Part shown: one piece after another, positions 5,896 through 14,223 of the stretch | Layout: each line of letters begins with the position of its first letter | Position numbering within the stretch: position 1 is the first letter of the stretch | Notes under the pieces: generated by a model | Seen by the model: the letters and a program-made list of their open reading frames with translations, nothing else | Databases searched by the model: none | What the model was told of the DNA's origin: nothing | Translations under genes and position numbers: made by a program | Origin: CAZXVW01 sp964644025 | Lineage (GTDB): Bacteria; Acidobacteriota; Terriglobia; Bryobacterales; Bryobacteraceae | DNA length: 33,648 nt | Reading direction: 5' to 3' | NCBI GenBank assembly: GCA_964644025.1 | Contig: CAZXVW010000024.1 | Location: 1-33,648, forward strand

Positions 5896-7338
5896 ATGAA
5901 ACGCACGCTGACAATCCGTTCCCGCAGGCAGTTTCTGGCAGCGGCTTCGGCCGCGGGGACAGGTTCGGCGCTGGGCTTTCCCTTGAGCGCGACGGCCGAA
6001 GGGAGCCGCGTGCGGCCGACGGGACCGGGATCGAAATATGTGCCGAGGGTGATGGCCGCCTTCGTGCGGCGCAAGGAAGATTACGGCATGCGGTGGCCCG
6101 GGGCCATCTACGACGGGGAAACGGCCCGGCGGAATTACCGGCGCCAGATCGAGGCCGCGGCCGCCGACCTGGGCATCCAGGTGAAAATCCGCCCGGCGCC
6201 CATCTACTCAGCCGCCGAGGCCGATGCCTGGGTGAGCGAAGCCCAAGCTCGCAAACCGGACGGGCTGCTGGTGGCGCTGCTCGACCGCCAGAAACATTCC
6301 TGGCCAACGGCGGCCAAGGCCGCTGAAAGCGGCATTCCCACGGTGATCTTCGCCCCGATCGGCACCGCGTTCACTACCAACACGAAGCGGCTGGCCGGCC
6401 GGAACGGGGTCTTCATCTGTTCGACCGACGATTTCCGCCAGGCGGCCTACGGTCTCAAGATGATCCGGGCGGGAGCGAAGCTCCGGGAGATGCGTTTCTT
6501 GGTGATCAAAGGCAAGCAGCGCCGCGATACCCGGCTGGAAGAGACCGGGACACGGCTGCGCTACCTCCCGGCGAAGATCTTTCTCGATGAGTACAACCGC
6601 ACCCCAGTAACCGACGAGATCCGGAAGCTGGCCTCGCGATACGTGCTCCACGCCACCGCGGTCAGAGGCCCCTCGGAACAGGATGTTTTGAACGGTGTGA
6701 AAAGTTACGTCGTCGCCCGGAACCTGCTCGAGAAAGAGGAAGCCGATGGAATCACGATGGACTGTCTCGGTGCCTTGGGTCACACGAAAGTAAGCCTGCC
6801 GTGCATCGCCTGGTCCCGGATGCTCGATGAAGGGATTCCGGCGGCGTGCGAGGCGGACCTGGGCGCCTGTGTCACGCACGCGCTGGTCGGGTACCTGTTT
6901 GACCGGCCGGGGTTCCAGCAAGACCCGGTGCCGGAGACCGCGCGCAACTGCCTGGTGGGTGCGCACTGCACCTGCGCCACGCGGCTCCGCGGGTGGAGCG
7001 AGCCGGCCGAGCCTTACTTTCTGTCTCATCACCATGGCAACCGGGATGCCGTCCCCGTGCCGCAATGGAGGCCGGGCGAGAGAATGACCGTGGCCGATCT
7101 CCTGCTGGTGGACGAAGACCGCCCGCAGCCGGGCATGGTGATCTCGAGCGGCACGGTGGTGGGCAATGTTTCCGTGCCTCCCTCGGGCGGGTGCGTGGTT
7201 TCGGTGATGGTGGAACTGGACGGAGAGCCCGATCTTCTCACCTACCCGGGTTTCCATCAGATCTTCTTCTACGGTGAGTGGAAACGTCACCTGACGGCTT
7301 ACTGCGGTTTGTTCGGCATTGAACCGCTGGTGGTTTGA
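5896..7338 (+). CDS. Tat-exported L-fucose/L-arabinose isomerase-like protein
   Basis: 480 residues from ATG 5896. GGAGG lies 6 bases upstream and favours this start over a TTG 18 bp earlier. The N-terminus has RSRRQFLAAASAAGTGSALG, a twin-arginine leader. The mature part resembles the L-fucose isomerase-like fold: an alpha/beta N-terminal region (GLLVALLDRQKH, IPTVIFAPIG), then DGITMDCLG near residues 280-290, EADLGACVTHAL near 315-326, NCLVGAHCTC near 347-356, and a C-terminal beta domain (GMVISSGTVVG). The conserved acidic residues after ITMD and in CEADLG fit metal binding. Substrate unknown. With the neighbouring oxidoreductase and epimerases it suggests processing of unusual sugars outside the cytoplasm. 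Confidence 0.8.
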   Translation: MKRTLTIRSRRQFLAAASAAGTGSALGFPLSATAEGSRVRPTGPGSKYVPRVMAAFVRRKEDYGMRWPGAIYDGETARRNYRRQIEAAAADLGIQVKIRPAPIYSAAEADAWVSEAQARKPDGLLVALLDRQKHSWPTAAKAAESGIPTVIFAPIGTAFTTNTKRLAGRNGVFICSTDDFRQAAYGLKMIRAGAKLREMRFLVIKGKQRRDTRLEETGTRLRYLPAKIFLDEYNRTPVTDEIRKLASRYVLHATAVRGPSEQDVLNGVKSYVVARNLLEKEEADGITMDCLGALGHTKVSLPCIAWSRMLDEGIPAACEADLGACVTHALVGYLFDRPGFQQDPVPETARNCLVGAHCTCATRLRGWSEPAEPYFLSHHHGNRDAVPVPQWRPGERMTVADLLLVDEDRPQPGMVISSGTVVGNVSVPPSGGCVVSVMVELDGEPDLLTYPGFHQIFFYGEWKRHLTAYCGLFGIEPLVV

Positions 7339-7345
7339 GAAGACG

Positions 7346-7359
7346 GCCGCCGCGGCGGC
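7346..7359. terminator. 14-bp GC palindrome after the isomerase-like gene
   Basis: GCCGCCGCGGCGGC is a perfect palindrome starting 7 bp after the stop codon at 7336-7338. No T-run follows, so its role as a terminator is uncertain. Confidence 0.25.
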
Positions 7360-7460
7360 GTCCCGGAGGAGCTTTCTGCGAGCCGCTAGCTGTGCTAGGC
7401 TTGATAGTCGCGGCGTCTGGTGACCGGCCGGACACCTATCGAATAAGGAGTATCCCAAAA

Positions 7461-8996
7461 TTGACTGATGCCCGTGAAACCCTTCGCCGGCATGAGATTT
7501 TGCTGATCGGGGCCAATGGTTTCCTCGGGAAGGTCCTGCTCGGGCTGCTCCTGGACCGTTTCCCCGATTTCAAGCACCTGCACATCCTCATGCGGGGGAA
7601 GCGGAAGTTCTCGGCAGCAGACCGGTTCGCCCAGGAAGTGCTCGCTTCCCCGCCCCTGGCAACCGTGCTGGCCCGGCCGGAAGCCGCCTCGGCCCAGGCC
7701 AGGATCACGATTCACACGGGTGAGCTCGGCGAACCAGTCTGCGGGTTGGAAGAAGAGACCCTCGAAGAGCTGAGCGGGCGGATCGGACTGGTGATCAACT
7801 GCGCGGGGCTGGTGGATTTCTTTCCGCCGGTGGACGAGGCCTTCCTGTCCAACGTGGACGGCGTGGAGCGCGTGGTGGAACTGGCGAAACGGCTGGGCGC
7901 GCGGCTGTTGCACGTCTCCACCTGTTTCGTCTGCGGGGAAGCGGAAGGTCTCATCGAGGAAAGCGATCCGATCGTAGGTTTCTACCCCCGGCGGCGCGGC
8001 CCCCGGGACCAGGGTTTCCGCCACGATCACGAGATCCGTTACATGCGGGAGCGCATCCGGGAGGCATACGAATCGGCCGGTATCAGCCGGGGAGAGAGGC
8101 GGCCACGGGAACTTTCCCAGAAACTCATCGACCTGGGCCGGCAGCGGGCGGCGCAGTGGGGCTGGGTGAATACGTACACCTACACCAAGAGCCTGGGCGA
8201 GCAACTGATCGCCTCGGCCAAAGACCTGGAATACACCATCGTGCGGCCGGCGATCGTGGAGGCTGCATTGAGTTTCCCCTTCCCGGGCTGGGTGGAGGGC
8301 GGGCGGACAGCAGCTCCGCTGGTGATGATGGCGATGAGCGGGCTGCGCCACTGGACGGTGCGGGAAGACGCACCGATGGAGGTGATTCCGGTGGACCTGG
8401 TGGCGACGGCGATCCTGATCGCTGCCGTGATGTTACTGAACGGGCAGGCCGAGCGTGTTTACCAGGTAGCCACGGCGGATGTAAACCCGGTCCACTTCGG
8501 GTTCCTGATCCGCCTCCTGCACCGCGAATATCGCCGCCAGCGCCGCCACCGGCTCAACGGCAGCGGCTTGCCGTTGCCAGGCCTGCCGACGCGGGTGCGG
8601 GTTTTACAGCCCGAGCAGGCCCGGGCTCGCGGCGAGCGGCAGCAAAAGACACTGAGCCAGCTCCAGCAGTGGGCGGCGGGGCTCCGGCGAGCCGCCGAAC
8701 GTTCCGGGGTGCCCGGCGCCGGACACCTGCGCCGCCTGGCCTCGGCGCTGCGGGCCGCCTCCTTGCAAGCCATGATCCGCAACCAGGCGCTGGAGCTGTA
8801 CCAGCCGTTCATGCGTGACAACCGGTTCGTCTTCGAGGCCGAAAACATGCGCGCTGCCTACCGGCGGTTGTCGGAGGCCGACCGGGAACGGCTGCCCTGG
8901 ACGCCGGAGAAAATCAACTGGCGCGACTACTGGATCCACAACGAGGTCGCCGGGGTCCAGAAGTGGGTCTGGGGCGAGACGGCATCCCGAAGATAG
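7461..8996 (+). CDS. Fatty acyl reductase (thioester reductase-like SDR, NAD_binding_4)
   Basis: 511 residues from TTG 7461. AAGGAG lies 10 bases upstream and the glycine motif GANGFLGK falls at residues 17-24, where this family starts, so longer in-frame starts are rejected. CAGLVDFFPPVD, HVSTCF and the catalytic pair Y239-x3-K243 (YTYTKSLGEQ) identify an extended SDR of the fatty acyl-CoA/ACP reductase type. The C-terminus carries the family's closing segment (DNRFVFEAENMRA ... INWRDYWIHN ... GVQKWVW). It probably reduces a fatty acyl thioester to an aldehyde or alcohol with NADPH. It is the first gene of a packed operon; the next gene starts 12 bp downstream and encodes a fatty-acid activating enzyme. 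Confidence 0.88.
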   Translation: MTDARETLRRHEILLIGANGFLGKVLLGLLLDRFPDFKHLHILMRGKRKFSAADRFAQEVLASPPLATVLARPEAASAQARITIHTGELGEPVCGLEEETLEELSGRIGLVINCAGLVDFFPPVDEAFLSNVDGVERVVELAKRLGARLLHVSTCFVCGEAEGLIEESDPIVGFYPRRRGPRDQGFRHDHEIRYMRERIREAYESAGISRGERRPRELSQKLIDLGRQRAAQWGWVNTYTYTKSLGEQLIASAKDLEYTIVRPAIVEAALSFPFPGWVEGGRTAAPLVMMAMSGLRHWTVREDAPMEVIPVDLVATAILIAAVMLLNGQAERVYQVATADVNPVHFGFLIRLLHREYRRQRRHRLNGSGLPLPGLPTRVRVLQPEQARARGERQQKTLSQLQQWAAGLRRAAERSGVPGAGHLRRLASALRAASLQAMIRNQALELYQPFMRDNRFVFEAENMRAAYRRLSEADRERLPWTPEKINWRDYWIHNEVAGVQKWVWGETASRR

Positions 8997-9008
8997 AACG
9001 AGCATCCG

Positions 9009-11783
9009 ATGGCCACCGCGACCGCACAACTTCGAGCTTCCGCCGTCGAGGCCGAGGTGCTGGAGATTATCCGGGGACTGCTGCGTGAGACGGGCAAGGC
9101 GGAGCTGGCCGAATCGGTCACGCGGAACTCCTCCTTCGAGCGGGACCTCGGACTCGGCGACCCGGACCTGGTGGAGCTGATCCTGCGGTGCGAAGAACGC
9201 CTGGAAGTCGAGCTGCCGGACCGGATCGCCGAGGAGGCCGACACACCGGCCGCCTGGGTGAAGGCGATTCTGGAAGGCGGACGGGAAGCCGAAATCAAGA
9301 GCGTCTACCGGATCCCCCCACCGCCGCTGGATGCGTTGAGTGAACCGGTCACGGCGAAGACACTGGTGGAAGCCCTGGTGCGCCACGCCGAGGCCGATCC
9401 GGGCCGGGTTCAGATCCACCTCCTGGAAGAAGATTCCGGCGAAGGGATCACCTACGGGCGCCTGTACGAGGAAGCCTCCGCGGTGGCGGCCGGACTGGCC
9501 GAACACGGCCTGTGCCGGAACGAGACGGTCGGCATCATGCTGCCCACCAGCGCGGAATTCTTCTTCGCATTCTTCGGCGTAATGCTGGCCGGCGGCATCC
9601 CGGTGCCCGTATACCCTCCGACGCGGCCCGACCGGATCGAGGACTACGTGCGCCGCCAGATTGAAATGCTGCGGAGCACCGGCATCCGGTTCCTGATCAG
9701 CTTCGCGCGGATCAAGCCGGTGGTGCAGATCCTCCGGGTGAATCTCCCCTCCCTGGCCGATGTGACGACGGTGGAGACCCTGCGGCAAGCGCGCGGCCGC
9801 CTGGGTGCAGGATCGGTGAAAACGGCGGAAACGGCGGTGTTGCAATTCACCTCCGGGAGCACCGGCATTCCGAAAGCCGTGGCCCTCAGTCACACGAACG
9901 TGCTTTCCAACATCCGCGCCATCGGAGCGGCGGTGGAAGTGCGGCCGGGCGACGCGCTGGTGAGCTGGCTGCCGCTTTACAGCGATCTCGGGCTGATCGG
10001 GTGCTGGCTGCTCAGCCTTTACTATGCCATTCCGTTCACGGCCGTTTCGCCGCTGGAGTTCCTGCAGCGGCCCGAGCGCTGGTTGTGGGCGATCCACCGT
10101 TCGCGGGGAACGCTGTCCGCAGGACCGAACTTCGCTTATGAGCTTTGCGCCCGCCGCATCCCCGCCTGGGCGTTGGAAGGGATCGATCTGAGCTGCTGGC
10201 GGGTGGCGGTGAACGCCGGCGAACCCGTGCTGCCGGAAACCGTGGACCGCTTTTCCCGGCGTTTCGCCCGCTATGGGCTTCCGGCGGAGGCCATGATGCC
10301 ATGCTACGGGCTGGCGGAAGCGAGCGTGGCCCTGACGATGTCGCCGGCCGGTCGTCTGCCGCTGCGGGAGCGCGTCCGCCGGACCGAATTCGAGACCCAA
10401 GGTAAAGCGGTACCGGCCGCGCCGGACGACACCTCCGCGCTTTGTTTCTTTTCGGTGGGGCGGCCGATCGAAGGACAGGAGATCCGCCTGGTCGATGAGC
10501 ATGGCAACGAGGCGCCCGAGCGAACCGTGGGCCGACTGCTGTTTCGCAGCAGGACCATGATGGCCGCCTACTACCGGAATCCGGAGGCTACCGCCGCAGC
10601 CGTCCGCGCCGACGGCTGGTTCGATTCGGGCGACTTCGGTTACCTGTCCGGAGGCGAGTTCTACTTCACCGGGCGCGCCACCGATGCCATCGTGAAGGCC
10701 GGCCGGAGCATGAGCCCGCTCGACGTCGAGGCGGCGCTCGGCAGCCTGCCGGGCGTGGTGCCGGGATCGGTGGTGGCGCTCGGCGTGCCGGATCCGAGCA
10801 CGGGCGCCGAGCAACTCGTCGTGGTGGCCGAAACGCCCGCCAACAACCAGGAAGATTTCCGCCGGATTGAAGCCGAGATTGTGCGGGTGGTGGATGATTC
10901 GCTCGGAATGCCGCCGGACCGGGTGCAACTGGTGGAGCCCGGGTGCCTGCCGCGAACCTCGAACGGCAAAATCCGGCGTAACGAGATCCGGGCACTGTAC
11001 CAGAAAGGAAAGCTGCGCACGGGCAGCCGCCCGCCGTGGCTGCAGATTGTGCGGCTGCGCTGGGAAAACCTGGGAGCGCTGATCGGACTGGGTATACGGC
11101 GGGTCAGCTCCTCAGCGGCCGAGCTTTCCACGGTCGTGTCGGCGGCGGCTGTGGCGTGGGCCGGCGGTATTTGGGTTCGCATCGCGAGAAGGCCGGCCGC
11201 GGTTCGAGCCGCCTGCGGGCGGATTCTGAGACTTCACGGGCGCCGCTTCTCGGCACAAGGAACGGAACTGCTGGAGAAGGGCCAGTCCGCGGTGCTGGTG
11301 GCCAACCGGTCCGGCGTGCTCGATCCGCTGGTGGCGGTGGCGACGCTTCCCGGCGAGATCCGCTTTGCCGATGCGACCGCCCTGAACGGCCTGTCCCGGC
11401 CGCTGGCGTTCCTGCTGAAACCGCTGGTGGCCGGCCCGGACCACGAGCGCGCGGTTCCCCGGGCAGGGGTGCTGCGCCGGCGCGTTGCCAGCGTTCTCGA
11501 AAAGCCTGGCGTAGTGGTGGTGTTTCCGGACAGTCCGGCCGGCACGCCGGTGCTCCGCAGCCGCTACCGGCTGGACCCGTTCCAGGCGGCGGTCGAGATG
11601 GGAGCGAGCCTGCACCCGATGGCCATCCGGGAGCGCGCCCAGCCGCAGCCGCCGGGCGAGCGGGTCCGGGTGCGGAAAGTGACGAAGGTGATCGTCCGGG
11701 AGCCGGTGGAAGAGCCGGGGGCGGTAAACTTTTTCGCCTTGCGCGACAAGGTCCGGGAAGCGATTGGAGAATACCATGCCTGA
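9009..11783 (+). CDS. Three-domain fusion: ACP-like domain, fatty-acyl-AMP ligase, PlsC-like acyltransferase
   Basis: 924 residues. Residues ~10-95 follow the acyl carrier protein pattern (ERDLGLGDPDLVELILRCEE), but Asp51 stands where the phosphopantetheine Ser belongs. Residues ~110-670 are an adenylation domain of the fatty-acyl-AMP ligase type (PVYPP; P-loop FTSGSTGIPK at 280-289; CYGLAEAS; GDFGY; Lys654 in NGKIRRNE), with catalytic motifs intact. Residues ~735-924 resemble PlsC acyltransferases, but the H-x4-D motif reads R-x4-D (Arg767, Asp772) and the FPEG motif reads FPDS. So an active ligase appears fused to two altered domains. It probably activates a long-chain fatty acid for the reductase encoded just upstream. 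The stop overlaps the next start. Confidence 0.9.
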   Translation: MATATAQLRASAVEAEVLEIIRGLLRETGKAELAESVTRNSSFERDLGLGDPDLVELILRCEERLEVELPDRIAEEADTPAAWVKAILEGGREAEIKSVYRIPPPPLDALSEPVTAKTLVEALVRHAEADPGRVQIHLLEEDSGEGITYGRLYEEASAVAAGLAEHGLCRNETVGIMLPTSAEFFFAFFGVMLAGGIPVPVYPPTRPDRIEDYVRRQIEMLRSTGIRFLISFARIKPVVQILRVNLPSLADVTTVETLRQARGRLGAGSVKTAETAVLQFTSGSTGIPKAVALSHTNVLSNIRAIGAAVEVRPGDALVSWLPLYSDLGLIGCWLLSLYYAIPFTAVSPLEFLQRPERWLWAIHRSRGTLSAGPNFAYELCARRIPAWALEGIDLSCWRVAVNAGEPVLPETVDRFSRRFARYGLPAEAMMPCYGLAEASVALTMSPAGRLPLRERVRRTEFETQGKAVPAAPDDTSALCFFSVGRPIEGQEIRLVDEHGNEAPERTVGRLLFRSRTMMAAYYRNPEATAAAVRADGWFDSGDFGYLSGGEFYFTGRATDAIVKAGRSMSPLDVEAALGSLPGVVPGSVVALGVPDPSTGAEQLVVVAETPANNQEDFRRIEAEIVRVVDDSLGMPPDRVQLVEPGCLPRTSNGKIRRNEIRALYQKGKLRTGSRPPWLQIVRLRWENLGALIGLGIRRVSSSAAELSTVVSAAAVAWAGGIWVRIARRPAAVRAACGRILRLHGRRFSAQGTELLEKGQSAVLVANRSGVLDPLVAVATLPGEIRFADATALNGLSRPLAFLLKPLVAGPDHERAVPRAGVLRRRVASVLEKPGVVVVFPDSPAGTPVLRSRYRLDPFQAAVEMGASLHPMAIRERAQPQPPGERVRVRKVTKVIVREPVEEPGAVNFFALRDKVREAIGEYHA

Positions 11784-12372
11784 GATTACGGTAACGTTGC
11801 TGCTCCGCGTGGCGGCCTCCTTCTTGCTCGGCTCGGTCCCGTTCGCGGTATTGGCGATGAGCGGAAGCGGCATCGATATCCGGACGGTGGGCTCCGGCAA
11901 CCCGGGTTTCAACAACGTGCTGCGCGTGTCCAAGAAGCGGGCGGTCCTTTGCCTGATCGGCGACCTGGGGAAAGGGGTCCTGGCGATCCTGGCGTTTTAC
12001 CGGCCTGGCGAACCGATGACGATGGCCTGGATGCTGGCCTTCGCGGTGATGCTGGGTCACTGCTATTCTCCGTTCCTGAAGTTCAACGGAGGCAAGGGAG
12101 TTTCCACCTCGGCGGGAGTGATGCTGGTGCTTTACGTCAAGCCGGCGGTGGTTTGCGTGGCGGCTTACGTACTGCTTCGCGTGCTTGGCAAGAAGCGCGG
12201 CTGGAAGGAAGGCGGCGCCCTGGCGTCGCTCAGCTCCTGGCTCTTGTTCGCAGTGCTGCTTCTGCCGGTGGAAGGCGCGCGGGAGGCCGTTTTCGCCGCC
12301 GTCATGTTCGCGATCATCGCCTGGCGTCACAAGAGCAATCTGAGCCGGCTCGCCGCCGCGGTGCGGGCATAG
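11776..12372 (+). CDS. plsY: Glycerol-3-phosphate acyltransferase PlsY
   Basis: 198 residues from ATG 11776, which overlaps the end of the upstream gene by 8 bp; GGAG lies 6 bases before it. It is a multi-TM membrane protein with the PlsY signatures in order: GSVPFA near the N-terminus, VGSGNPGFNN, and GHCYSPFLKFNGGKGVSTSAG. PlsY moves an acyl group from acyl-phosphate to glycerol 3-phosphate, the first step of phospholipid synthesis. Its partner PlsX is not in the window. A plsY inside this operon suggests a dedicated glycerolipid route rather than housekeeping alone; the genome may hold another copy. Confidence 0.93.
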   Translation: MPEITVTLLLRVAASFLLGSVPFAVLAMSGSGIDIRTVGSGNPGFNNVLRVSKKRAVLCLIGDLGKGVLAILAFYRPGEPMTMAWMLAFAVMLGHCYSPFLKFNGGKGVSTSAGVMLVLYVKPAVVCVAAYVLLRVLGKKRGWKEGGALASLSSWLLFAVLLLPVEGAREAVFAAVMFAIIAWRHKSNLSRLAAAVRA

Positions 12373-12375
12373 CGT

Positions 12376-13083
12376 ATGGCGGAGCCGGTACGCCTCGCTT
12401 TCTACGATTGGGACGGAACGCTGGTTTCGAGCAACGTAGTGACGCAGTACGCCTGGTATGCGCGACACGCGCCCTCGTTGCGGGAAGCCGCTGTCCGCAC
12501 GGCCAGAGTGGCGATCCAGATCCCGTTGCTCGCCGCGCTGGAACTGTACTCGCGCACAAGGCTCAATATCGTCTTCTACCGCGAGTACCGCGGCTTGCGG
12601 CGGGCGTGGCTCGAAGAGATGGCTGAGGGCCTTTTTGCCGCGGTTTTCCGGCCGTCGATCTATCCCGGCGCCAGAGCGCTGGTGGAAAGCGACAAGAGCC
12701 AGGGTTACCGCACCGTGCTGGTTACCGGGAGCCTGGACTTCGCGCTGGGCCCGGTGATGCGTCACTTCCGGTTCGATCACCTGATCGCGAACTCGCTGGT
12801 GTTCGAGGACGGCGTGGCGACCGGTGAAATCGCACCGCCGCTAATCGCAGAAGCCGAAAAGGTGGCAGCGATGCGGAAGCTCAGCCGGGAATGTGATGCT
12901 GATCTGGGACGTTCGAAGGCGTATTCCGACAGCATGTCCGATTTGCCGATGCTCGAAGCGGTGGGTTTGCCGGCGGTGGTGCATCCAGGCCGGCGGCTGA
13001 AACGAATCGCCCGGCGCCGGGGATGGCCGATCCTTGATCTTAGGAAAAACAAGCCATGGAAGCAGCAGTGGGAAAAACCATGA
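12376..13083 (+). CDS. HAD-IB family phosphatase (SerB-like)
   Basis: 235 residues, three bases after the plsY stop and without its own clear ribosome-binding site, so translational coupling is likely. HAD motifs: YDWDGTLV with nucleophile D-x-D (residues 11-13), VTGS (motif II), a Lys in EAEKVAAM (motif III) and YSDSMSDLPML (motif IV). The region between motifs I and II is helical and fairly hydrophobic (VAIQIPLLAALELYS), as in HAD-IB enzymes acting on lipid or amphipathic substrates. In this operon the likely substrate is a phosphorylated lipid intermediate such as lysophosphatidate or an alkyl-glycerol phosphate; this is inference. It shares ATGA with the small gene that follows. Confidence 0.85.
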   Translation: MAEPVRLAFYDWDGTLVSSNVVTQYAWYARHAPSLREAAVRTARVAIQIPLLAALELYSRTRLNIVFYREYRGLRRAWLEEMAEGLFAAVFRPSIYPGARALVESDKSQGYRTVLVTGSLDFALGPVMRHFRFDHLIANSLVFEDGVATGEIAPPLIAEAEKVAAMRKLSRECDADLGRSKAYSDSMSDLPMLEAVGLPAVVHPGRRLKRIARRRGWPILDLRKNKPWKQQWEKP

Positions 13084-13232
13084 AGGAAATCCGGACCCGC
13101 AAGTTCGAGTTCCCCCCGGATCCGAACCCGGGTGGCCGCCTGGCCAGCGTGGCTCGCGCGGCGGGCTTGACGGCCCTGGCCGGCTCGCTCGGCAATCCCA
13201 CGGCGGTCTCCGGGCTCTGGGAGGCGATCTGA
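13080..13232 (+). CDS. 50-residue conserved-position small protein, unknown function
   Basis: A short gene between two operon members. Its ATG (13080) overlaps the upstream stop as ATGA, and its stop (13230-13232) is one base before the next ATG at 13234. It starts MKEIRTRKFEFPPDPNPGGR, then an Ala/Leu-rich part (LASVARAAGLTALAGSLG), and ends in SGLWEAI. The first half is basic and Pro-rich; the second could form an amphipathic or membrane-associated helix. Its last codons carry GGGAGG, the likely ribosome-binding site of the next gene. A leader-peptide role is possible. I recognise no family; the case rests on exact packing. Confidence 0.6.
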   Translation: MKEIRTRKFEFPPDPNPGGRLASVARAAGLTALAGSLGNPTAVSGLWEAI

Positions 13233-13233
13233 A

Positions 13234-14223
13234 ATGGCGAAACCGATCCTGATCACCGGCGCCACGGGGTTTCTGGGCAAACACCTGGTCGAGCAGTTAC
13301 GCAGCGCGCCCGAGGCGCCCGTGCTCCGAATCCTGAACTACGGACCGTGCCCGTACCGCGGCCAGCCCGGCTTTGAAATCCTGGACGGGAATATTCTCCG
13401 GCGCGAAGACGTGGAACGCGCCATGGAAGGCTGCGGGCAGGTCTACCACCTCGCCGGGGCCGTTTCCCGGGACCCGCGGGACAAGCAGAAGATGTACGAC
13501 TTGCACATCGAGGGCACACGAAACATCTGCGAGGCGGCGCTGAGACACCGCCCGGACAAGATCGTCGCCGTATCTTCATCGGGGACGATCGCGGTGAGCA
13601 AGGAGCCGAAGATCTTCGACGAGACGGCGGACTACCCCTACGACATCGTCCGCGAGTGGCACTACTACATGAGCAAGATCGAGGCCGAGAAGACGGCGCT
13701 CGACTACGTCCGGCGGCACGATCTCCCGATTGTGATCACGAATCCGGCGCTGCTGCTCGGGCCAGGAGACGAGCTGGGCTCTTCGACCGGCGACATTGCC
13801 TTGTTCCTGGAAGGGCAGGTGCTGGCGCTGCCGCTCGGCGGAATGTGTTTTGTGGACGCGCGCGACGCGGCCGCGGGCCTGATCGGGGCGATGCGGGCCG
13901 GACGTGTGGGCGAGCGCTACCTGCTGGGCGGGGCGAACTGGAGCTTCAAGGAAATTATGGAGCGGGTGGCGGAAATCAGCGGGCGGCGGGCACCCCGCTT
14001 TCAGCCATCGTTACGGTTTTCCCTGGCCAGTGCCCGCATCCTGCGGCGCGTGCTTCCACTGATTGGAAAGTCGTTCAAGATGGACGACGTCACCATTGAG
14101 ATGTCGGCCCACTTCTGGTACTTCCGCTCCACGAAGGCGGAGCGGGAGCTGGGTTTCCGCGCCCGCGATCCGATGGAGACGCTCCGGGCCACGGTGGAGG
14201 ACCTGCTGCAGCGCCAGCCATGA
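13234..14223 (+). CDS. NAD-dependent epimerase/dehydratase (extended SDR)
   Basis: 329 residues. GATGFLGKH (residues 9-17) binds NAD(P); VYHLAGAVS, VAVSSSGTIAV and the catalytic Y-x3-K in YYMSK follow. NPALLLGPGD matches the dihydroflavonol-reductase/HpnA-like part of the family. The C-terminal third is typical for substrate binding (ERYLLGGANWSFKEIMERV). It probably oxidises or reduces a hydroxyl or keto group on a lipid or sugar-lipid intermediate, perhaps a keto group on a glycerol backbone; the substrate is inference from the operon. GGGAGG precedes the start, and the stop overlaps the next ATG as ATGA. Confidence 0.87.
   Translation: MAKPILITGATGFLGKHLVEQLRSAPEAPVLRILNYGPCPYRGQPGFEILDGNILRREDVERAMEGCGQVYHLAGAVSRDPRDKQKMYDLHIEGTRNICEAALRHRPDKIVAVSSSGTIAVSKEPKIFDETADYPYDIVREWHYYMSKIEAEKTALDYVRRHDLPIVITNPALLLGPGDELGSSTGDIALFLEGQVLALPLGGMCFVDARDAAAGLIGAMRAGRVGERYLLGGANWSFKEIMERVAEISGRRAPRFQPSLRFSLASARILRRVLPLIGKSFKMDDVTIEMSAHFWYFRSTKAERELGFRARDPMETLRATVEDLLQRQP

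Noticed and set aside
5744..6307. N-terminal extension of the Gfo/Idh/MocA frame to 651 residues
   Set aside because: The extension overlaps the divergent gene and its promoter, while an AAGGAG site and a Tat leader mark the start at 5743.
7335..7460. Longer start of the acyl reductase
   Set aside because: The 42 extra residues are Arg/Pro-rich and come before the usual position of the NAD motif; AAGGAG marks the TTG at 7461.
8604..10928. 774-residue open frame on the minus strand
   Set aside because: Shadow of the acyl reductase and fatty-acyl-AMP ligase genes, which carry intact catalytic motifs on the other strand.
11104..12780. 558-residue minus-strand frame
   Set aside because: Shadow across PlsY and HAD genes; low-complexity Arg/Pro/Ala sequence.
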